Part shown: positions 1 to 64,000 of the stretch, one piece after another | Layout: every line of letters begins with the position of its first letter | Position numbering within the stretch: the first letter of the stretch is position 1 | Source of the DNA: Pyxicephalus adspersus | Taxonomy: Eukaryota > Chordata > Amphibia > Anura > Pyxicephalidae | DNA: 64,000 nucleotides | NCBI RefSeq assembly: GCF_032062135.1 | Contig: NC_092868.1 | Span: 49,767,163-49,831,162 of the forward strand | Direction of reading: 5' to 3' | Notes under the pieces: model-generated | Database searches by the model: none | What the model was told of the DNA's origin: nothing | The model's input: the letters and a program-made list of their open reading frames with translations, nothing else | Translations under genes and position numbers: made by a program

Positions 1-248
1 TCCCAGGATCCTCCTATGGCAAAATAGAGCCTGGGGAGATTCTCGTGATGCTTGCTAACTCCAGATTAGCATTGTTGCTGTATATGAGGTCTGACCAGTG
101 GCTTCATCAAAAGCCCATCAGCATCAGGATCTGGTGCAAGAGAAGTGGGGTATGTGATATGGATGTCTGTTGGGTAGAATACAGTGAGTTGAGCTTAGGG
201 CAATTTTGCTCTTGTTGCAACAAACTTTCTCTGGCTTCTGACGACTCC

Positions 249-256
<8 letters not shown>

Positions 257-279
<23 letters not shown>

Positions 280-282
280 TTT
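257..282 (+). repeat. T26 homopolymer followed by AG
   Basis: Twenty-six T residues preceded by a CT-rich stretch and followed directly by AG. It resembles a splice acceptor, but no espin-like codons follow it. Confidence 0.85.
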
Positions 283-3239
283 AGGCTATAATTTTTGTGG
301 TAATTATTGTTTTAATGGCTGTTTTTTTACCATTCACATTGAAACATTTTTTGTTTTGTTTATATATTCCCAGTAGAAAATATGCAAGCCTAGGCAAACA
401 AACCCCTATTTTATTTGTAAATACTTTTCAGTGTTTTGCATCATAATTATTTGTTGTTATTTTAAATGTTTATCCTAAATATTTTATTTATTTCTAGAAT
501 ACAACTTTGTACAATAATGTTGATCATAGCGGTAAAAAAAAACTGTGGTGCCTACTGGGAACCGATATCTGCATGGGAACGCTATAGGACAGTAACAGCT
601 GGCGTTTTTCAGGAGTTTGCAAAGCCTAGCAGAGCAGGGTCTTGTTTTTTACTTTTATTTAACTGGCATAGCTGAAAAAACACAAGTATGAGCAGTTTCA
701 ATTTAGGTTTCTGGAGGCAGCAGACGCAGCAAACTGGCCCTGGATGTTGCGTGTGGATTCTGAAAATTGTGCACCAACACTGCCTATTGATTTCAATATT
801 ATCATTTTTTTGGAAGCAGTTAGATCGGGCTGAAGTGTACTATGCCTGTGCAAACTATACCAGATTTATGTTGTGGTTATGTGTGGTGGTGTGACCTGGA
901 AAAACTGAAGAATGCCAGCTCAAGCGTCCTGTGCCAAGGCTTCTGCATTGTGCAAATGCCACTTGGGACAAAACACAATGAATGCAAATGAGCAGCTAAT
1001 CAGCTTCCACAATTAAGGGTGCCTGGTGAAAGCATGTGATGTGCTTATGGCTTAGAAGCATTACAGGTGATTTGTGTAAAAGGCTATGGTAAGGGAGAGA
1101 GAAGGGATTAGCAGGACAGAACAGCTTGGCATAATTAGAGAGAGAATTCATTCTTCATTTCAGCCCAGAAAGTCTCTCCCAAACTGGAATGTATGATAAA
1201 TATCCTGCTTATCAAATAAAAAAGCTGGTCATACCTCTACCCCCTATCCTAGTAGGCACATTTTACAAATGATTCTGCCCTTCGTAGTCACCAGTAAATA
1301 CGCCACCAACATTGACCAAAATCTTTTATGTGCTGTGTAGGCTGATCTCCCAATGAACAACTTGGGAGAGAGAGGAGATAACTGCCGATATTATAAAGAA
1401 GCTTGTGACCACTCGCCCACACCCTTTTACTTTTTATTCTGCCAACAACATGACTTTTAATTGTCCAGATGATGCAAATGTTGAAGTTTAAAAAGAAATT
1501 GTGAGCTAAATCCGAATATTGGGGAGATGTGTTGCTTGGTCACTTACCCTCCTACCCTAGGACCCTTATGAAAATCAATTAAAGGGTTATTCTGCTGTAT
1601 TTGTAAATGAGTGCCCAGCTTTGGGGAGACAACGTCCAATGTCTGGATTCTTTGTGGGTGCTGTTTCCAAAAGAGAGGTACCGGTAATCCCACACTACAG
1701 ATGTGTCAGCCATAGCTGGTCCCCACTCACTGCAACAACCACTGAACTTTCTCTGCTGTATACCGAGGGAGCCCCCTTCGTGGTCAGAAATGGACACCCA
1801 AAAAAGAAACCCACCTTCTGTAAAATGAAGAAAGAGGAAGACATTGGTCTGGAGTATCATGTGACCTCAGGTTTAGGTAAGTAACAATGCCAGCAATTAG
1901 GTACTGGGGGATGATGGGAGTTAGGTAAATCGGCTATAAAGTCGATCTAAACCCAAAATCAATAATTATTTTTTATTCAGTCTTTTGCCTTTTTTATCTG
2001 GTAATTCTGCAAATAACACACTTTTGTCTTGGCTATGGTCATTCCTTCACTCCCAAGGGAAGCATAGTTGCCACCTAGACTAGACTTAAAACCTGTCTGT
2101 CTGGGTCATTTTGTATTATTTAAGACGATGAGATTAGTGATTTTTGGAAAGAGGATACTAATAATTTTGCATTCAGTTTAGAGAGTGACACCGAAAACAT
2201 TTCTATCAACAGGTACTTTTCTACTGCTGAAAATGTGCTGCCTCTAAAATCAAAACATATATAGCCACCACATCTACAATATATAACATTTAGGCTGACC
2301 TTCCCACGTCAAAGTTTTGGCCAATCTAATGGAGACAGCCAACCAGGGGTGTAGTCGTAAAAAAAAAGGAGGGCAAGGTAATAGTGAAGGCTATCTATGA
2401 GGAACACGCAGGGAGAGCCTATATGGGGGACACAGAAAAAAGTAAGGGCATGGCGTGCCCACGTGTACACACCCCACTACACCCCTTCAGCCAACTTCAG
2501 GCAATTCACACACTTTAACCAGGATAACATATTACTGGCTATTGGGTATTGATGGAATATTGGTGTTTTTATTATTCATTTTGCTTTTAGGTATAGTTAT
2601 CAATTTCTATATAGTCCTGGGTATACAGCATTGGTGATATTTCAGGTTGTGTGTTCCCCCTACTGATTAGAACATGTATATCTCGACATCTGGGTCTGTC
2701 AGAACTTTTTTTCTCCACATACAATTCAATGGGACTTCCAAAACAGCTTGATGCAGTTGTAAGGTCAAAACCACAACTGCATGTGTTGTAAAAATGAGAA
2801 ATATCTCAATCTGTATATAAAAGTAAGCTGCATTTGCCCACATGCATAGTAAACCCTCAAAAGCTGAGGTCTGGGGTTAGCAAAGTAAACTTGTCCTAGG
2901 TCTGGGTAACTTTAAAATTGATTGTGATTAAAAAATGCAGCAGCAATAAATTTAAGAAATTATTTGTAGATCAAGGGATGTTTGCAATGATGAGCTTGGT
3001 CTACCCCATGGAGCTTGCAGAGCCCATTCTTTTGGTCCTTTGACTTGATGGCCTACAACAATGACCTACTATTGGAGGCCAATGTTGACTCATTTTGGAG
3101 GGGCTTCCAGTACCTCTGACCTCAGTCTACTGATCGTTTGGGCATAAAGATTCTACTGAAGTTATCCTCTTGATGATTTTTTTTCATTTTGTTAGTTGAA
3201 ATTGTCTTGGATTGTTTCAGATTTAGCCGTTATTATATG

Positions 3240-3385
3240 TTGATGTGTTATAATAATATTATATAGCACCAACATATTACGCAGCGATGTACATTAAATA
3301 CGGGTTGCAAATGACGGATACAGACAGTGACACAGGGGAACCCTTCCCACGAAGAGCTTACAATCTAGGAGGCTTGAAAACAAAT
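3240..3385 (-). repeat. Dispersed repeat beginning with an inverted SINE-like tail
   Basis: TATATAGCACCAACATATTA then CGCAGCGATGTACATTAAA is the reverse complement of the SINE tail. It continues into GACAGTGACACAGG and GAAGAGCTTACAATCTAGGA, which I recall as a common frog repeat. Class not assigned. Confidence 0.55.
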
Positions 3386-3653
3386 GCTAAATGCACTGCT
3401 AACAAGGATGGCTTTCATCCTGGTTGGTAGTTGACTTGGAGCCCCAGGGGTTGACTTTTACCATCTATACTCCTTCTTTAATGGAAGCATTACCTTGGGC
3501 AGACCCTTTAAGTTTTTGTGTTGTTCTTTGGCATGAATGTTGTGTAATAAATAAAAAAGGGTTTGGTGTGGAGATGCAGTGTGGTAGTTTTTTATGACTG
3601 ACCAATATGCTTAATGGATGTTTGCTAAATGCCTCTACTCTTATTTCTTGTAG

Positions 3654-61276
<57,623 letters not shown>

Positions 61277-61613
61277 GTAAGGGTCTTCTTATAAGATTAT
61301 TTCTTTTATAAATTGGATTGCAATGGTTTGGGTTTGACTTGACTTGAAGTTTGTGTGAGCATGACTGATCTGTTACTATTACCTTTTGCTGTGGTATCTA
61401 TATTTCATACTGATTTGTTTTTGCAACATATCTACAGTACAGTACTCTACAAAGTTCATTAAACCAATAACATTGCTTATTACCCAGATGTAATCATTCA
61501 TATGGGTTATTAGTAAGGTTGTGGTCAATCTTCCTTACTTAATGCAAAAATATCAGGTTGCCAACCCAACAAAGAAATAGATAGACAGACAGACTGAGGA
61601 GTTTTTATGGCAA

Positions 61614-61935
61614 TATAGAATATCAAACTTTTGCGTATACAGAAGATTAAATCCAACCATAAATCACAAAAAATATATATTCAGTAAAATCCCTAACCTT
61701 AATGTGGGGTTCTAAATACGCTAAACATAGAGTTCTGCATTGGGATTAGGGGAACAAAGACATTGTTCAAAGTGTGAACTACCCCCCTATGGTTAATATG
61801 GACTACATACAGGAACTCTATGTTTAGCTTAGGAGCCCAGTGAACCCCACATTAAACTTAGCTTACTGAATATTTACTTTTTGTGATTTATGGTTTGATT
61901 TAATCTTCTGTATACTCACTAGTTTGATATTATAT
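61614..61935. repeat. Long fold-back (inverted) repeat, ~123-bp arms
   Basis: The left arm (61614-61736) and the right arm (61812-61935) are reverse complements with scattered mismatches. Examples are TATACAGAAGATTAAATC on the left and GATTTAATCTTCTGTATA on the right, and CTAAACATAGAGTTC against GAACTCTATGTTTAG. The loop is ~75 bases. It lies 338 bp after the last visible ESPN exon and would form a long intronic RNA hairpin. It is probably a MITE. No target duplication was resolved. Confidence 0.85.
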
Positions 61936-62609
61936 ATTACCATATTAAATATAGTTGGTGTCGGTCTATCCATTTCTGTTTATTCCATATGGGTTAATAG
62001 CATATGTTACAAGAAAAGCCCTCAAATGTCCTCATGCTGTAGGAGAATAGGTAGGGTTATATATGAAGAGGACTGGGTTACGAAACATGGAAAGCTTGAC
62101 ATGTTCATGAAATACCACTGACCTTTTAGATGTGCCCAGGAGAGCAGAATCACTATAGCATATTAAAGCAGAGCAGGGCCAGTTTATGTGCTCCAAGGCC
62201 AATAATATTGCCAGCCTAGGCAACCTAGCCGTATATTGGCTTTGGACTTTTCCAGCTAAGACACATGAGGTACTCACGTTTTGACAACAGCCTGACATTC
62301 TTCAGAGCTTTACTGAAAGCAAAATGGAATTTCATGTCCTTTAGGTGTTTTTACTCCAATATGTCTACCATGGCCACCAACATATACAGTCTATTGAAGC
62401 TAGAAATGCAGTACTTTTGGAGGCAAGAAATTAGAGAGAGCTTGTTACCTCAATTTTGAAGGTGTCTTTGGGAACTGTATCATTGGTTCAGTTTCTAATG
62501 TTCTCTTATTTTCTAAAGATCTGCTGTATGGCCAAAAGATTTGTGGGCATCTGACTTTTTCATCTGTCTTCATTACTGAATATATATGGACATCTCTGTG
62601 TGTGTCTCT

Positions 62610-62977
62610 GTGGCGACAGTTTGGTGAAGGAACTTTTCTGTGCCCCGTCTACAAACCTAGCTCCAAGAAGATATGGTTTGACCAGCTTGGTGTGAAGGAG
62701 TTTAAGTGGACTGCACAAAGACCTGATCAAATCATATTGAAAACCCTTGGAATAAATTGGATGTGCCAGGATCCAACTTAAAAACCTGACTCATAAAAGC
62801 TTTTATGCCTAAATGGGCACAAAATTTAGAAACGCACTTCATACCTTTTCAAAATGTTTTCCCAGAATGTAGAAGTTTTTGAAGATATAAATGGGTTTGG
62901 AGCAACTTTATTAATACATGTGGTTTTGACCAAGAAGCTTCTATAGGAGTGGTACAAGGTTTTGTCCATATAGTGTA
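62610..62977 (+). mobile_element. Tc1 relic with 3' terminus, plus orientation
   Basis: It begins near CGACAGTTTGGTGAAGGAAC, passes AAACCCTTGGAATAAATTGG and AAATGGGCACAAAATTTAG, and ends TTTTGTCCATATAGTGTA, the inverted partner of the terminus seen at 16711. Internally diverged, no intact frame. Confidence 0.6.
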
Positions 62978-64000
62978 TGACCAACTATCACCCTGTACAC
63001 CTCCCGATTGTTAGTCCCTGAAAGACACTTATCCTGGTGGATGATATGCTATGGGATCTGCCAGCAAGGATGTGCCCTATAGTAGCACCACCATCCCCTC
63101 CTATTTTTTAGTTTTTTAAAGAACCCACTAGTTCAACAAGGTCCTTGGTGCTCCCTTTATTGCAGCAAAATCTTCAACTAGCAGATTAGTGACGATTTAT
63201 TTAATATATCAGAGATATAAATATTATTGAATCTTCAACGTGTCTTCAAAAAATATTTTGCCCTATTATAAGAACAGTGTGTGCCAAGATGACTAGGAGA
63301 GGTCAATGCAAATTGCAGCTAAGTAGGAAGTAAGCAAATCTAGGGATATTTGCATGCAGTTAGATGACAATATGTGTTTACAGTAGTCATAGTTCTTTCA
63401 CACCTTACTGACTCGAGCAGGAAAAATAAATTTTACTGTACAGATATTTTCATGTTTTATTATTATATAATGGAATCAATGGCTATCAGTGTCTTAGCGC
63501 TGACACCAAGAGCAGTGCCGTCCTTACATAATGCTAACCTTGGTGCATTTACATGGCAATACTTTTGTGCAAGCTACACTCCTTGTGTCATGTGAGATAC
63601 TGATTCTATAATGTGCTTTTGAAGGTAGCATTGGGGTCTGCTTTGTATGTAGATCTATTTGTTTTACTGTAAGGTCCCCAAACTAGAGAAGGTTTCAAAC
63701 TGAGCCGCAGTGTTCGGATTTCAGATAGAGCCCGCTTCATTTCCTGGCTGGAAGATGTCCATCATCATCTAGACCTTTCCTGCACAACCTGGTTGCCCCT
63801 GACCATTCCCTTTCGTTCTCTTACTTTGTTTTTGTTTGTTTTTTTTAAAATAATAGAGGTTCAGCATCACATATGGGGGTGCTACCTGGTTTAGTCTGTT
63901 GCAAACTTAGTAATATATGCAATCTTCCAAAGCAGAGCATCATCCCCAGCTCCACCCAAGGTCACCATCGCTGGTACTAGTAGTTTTACTACTCATTTTC

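Larger units (their letters stand above)
1..3653 (+). other. ESPN: Upstream ESPN intron, no exon recognised
   Basis: The stretch is AT-rich intronic sequence. It holds a 26-base T run (257-282) and, at 3240-3385, a repeat fragment whose first part is the reverse complement of the SINE tail seen at 58236-58290. I searched for the espin exon that should precede 3654 (an ankyrin repeat ending in a CRVQ-like tail) and did not find it, so this intron extends past the left edge. Confidence 0.7.
61277..64000 (+). other. ESPN: Downstream ESPN intron, no exon recognised
   Basis: The stretch begins with the GTAAGG donor. It contains the long fold-back repeat (61614-61935) and a Tc1-type relic (62610-62977). 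No sequence resembling the remainder of the actin-bundling module is present, so the gene continues past the right edge. Confidence 0.7.

Noticed and set aside
257..290. Strong-looking splice acceptor (pyrimidine tract, T26, AG) near the left edge
   Set aside because: The codons after it do not resemble the espin exon expected before 3654, and no donor in a suitable frame follows. It is a homopolymer.
1621..1884. Open frame of 87 codons overlapping a perfect GTAAGT donor (1877), with a long open frame on the opposite strand too
   Set aside because: No resemblance to espin or any family I know. Open frames on both strands suggest a repeat-derived stretch, and a similar GCTGTA-TTATA-ATGAGTGCC word recurs near 10070.

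Overview
The window is vertebrate nuclear DNA carrying most of one gene, espin (ESPN), on the plus strand. The host looks like a frog, probably a ranoid anuran. That reading rests on the repeat load: Helitron, hAT and Tc1 relics, a tRNA-headed SINE and several MITE families that I associate with frog genomes. It is recognition from memory and was not checked by a search. No bacterial, organellar or viral genes are seen.

Layout: ten constitutive coding exons were found between 3654 and 61276. Each has AG/GT borders, and the reading frame is continuous across all nine junctions. Joined, they give 664 codons with no stop. An eleventh coding exon, only 27 nt long (54811-54837), fits the frame and would insert nine residues just before the WH2 region. 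The first ~100 residues (start codon and first ankyrin repeats) lie upstream of the window. The rest of the C-terminal actin-bundling module lies downstream. In order the exons encode seven ankyrin repeats (five exons between 3654 and 14340), a Ser-rich linker (21620-21833), a first proline-rich segment (28851-29125), a conserved linker that in mammals holds an extra actin-binding/ankyrin-binding region (52353-52514), a second proline-rich segment (53694-53886), the optional nine-residue peptide, a WH2 motif (60168-60313) and the start of the actin-bundling module (60971-61276).

Function: espins cross-link actin filaments in hair-cell stereocilia and other microvillus-like protrusions. The ankyrin array docks class III myosins, the proline-rich stretches suit profilin/SH3-type ligands, WH2 binds actin monomer, and the C-terminal module bundles filaments.

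Most of the window is intron. The largest intron (29126-52352, ~23 kb) separates the ankyrin/first-proline-rich half from the actin-binding half. It contains a motif-rich segment (about 45.0-45.6 kb) that could be an internal promoter for a short isoform. The introns also hold a degenerate Helitron with three 69-bp coding repeats and a ~135-bp minisatellite (6882-8510), two hAT-type non-autonomous elements with perfect 8-bp target duplications (30293-30665 and 31142-31466), a long fold-back repeat just after the last visible exon (61614-61935), SINEs, Tc1 fragments and simple repeats. Apart from the microexon and the candidate internal promoter, I see no unfamiliar gene system.
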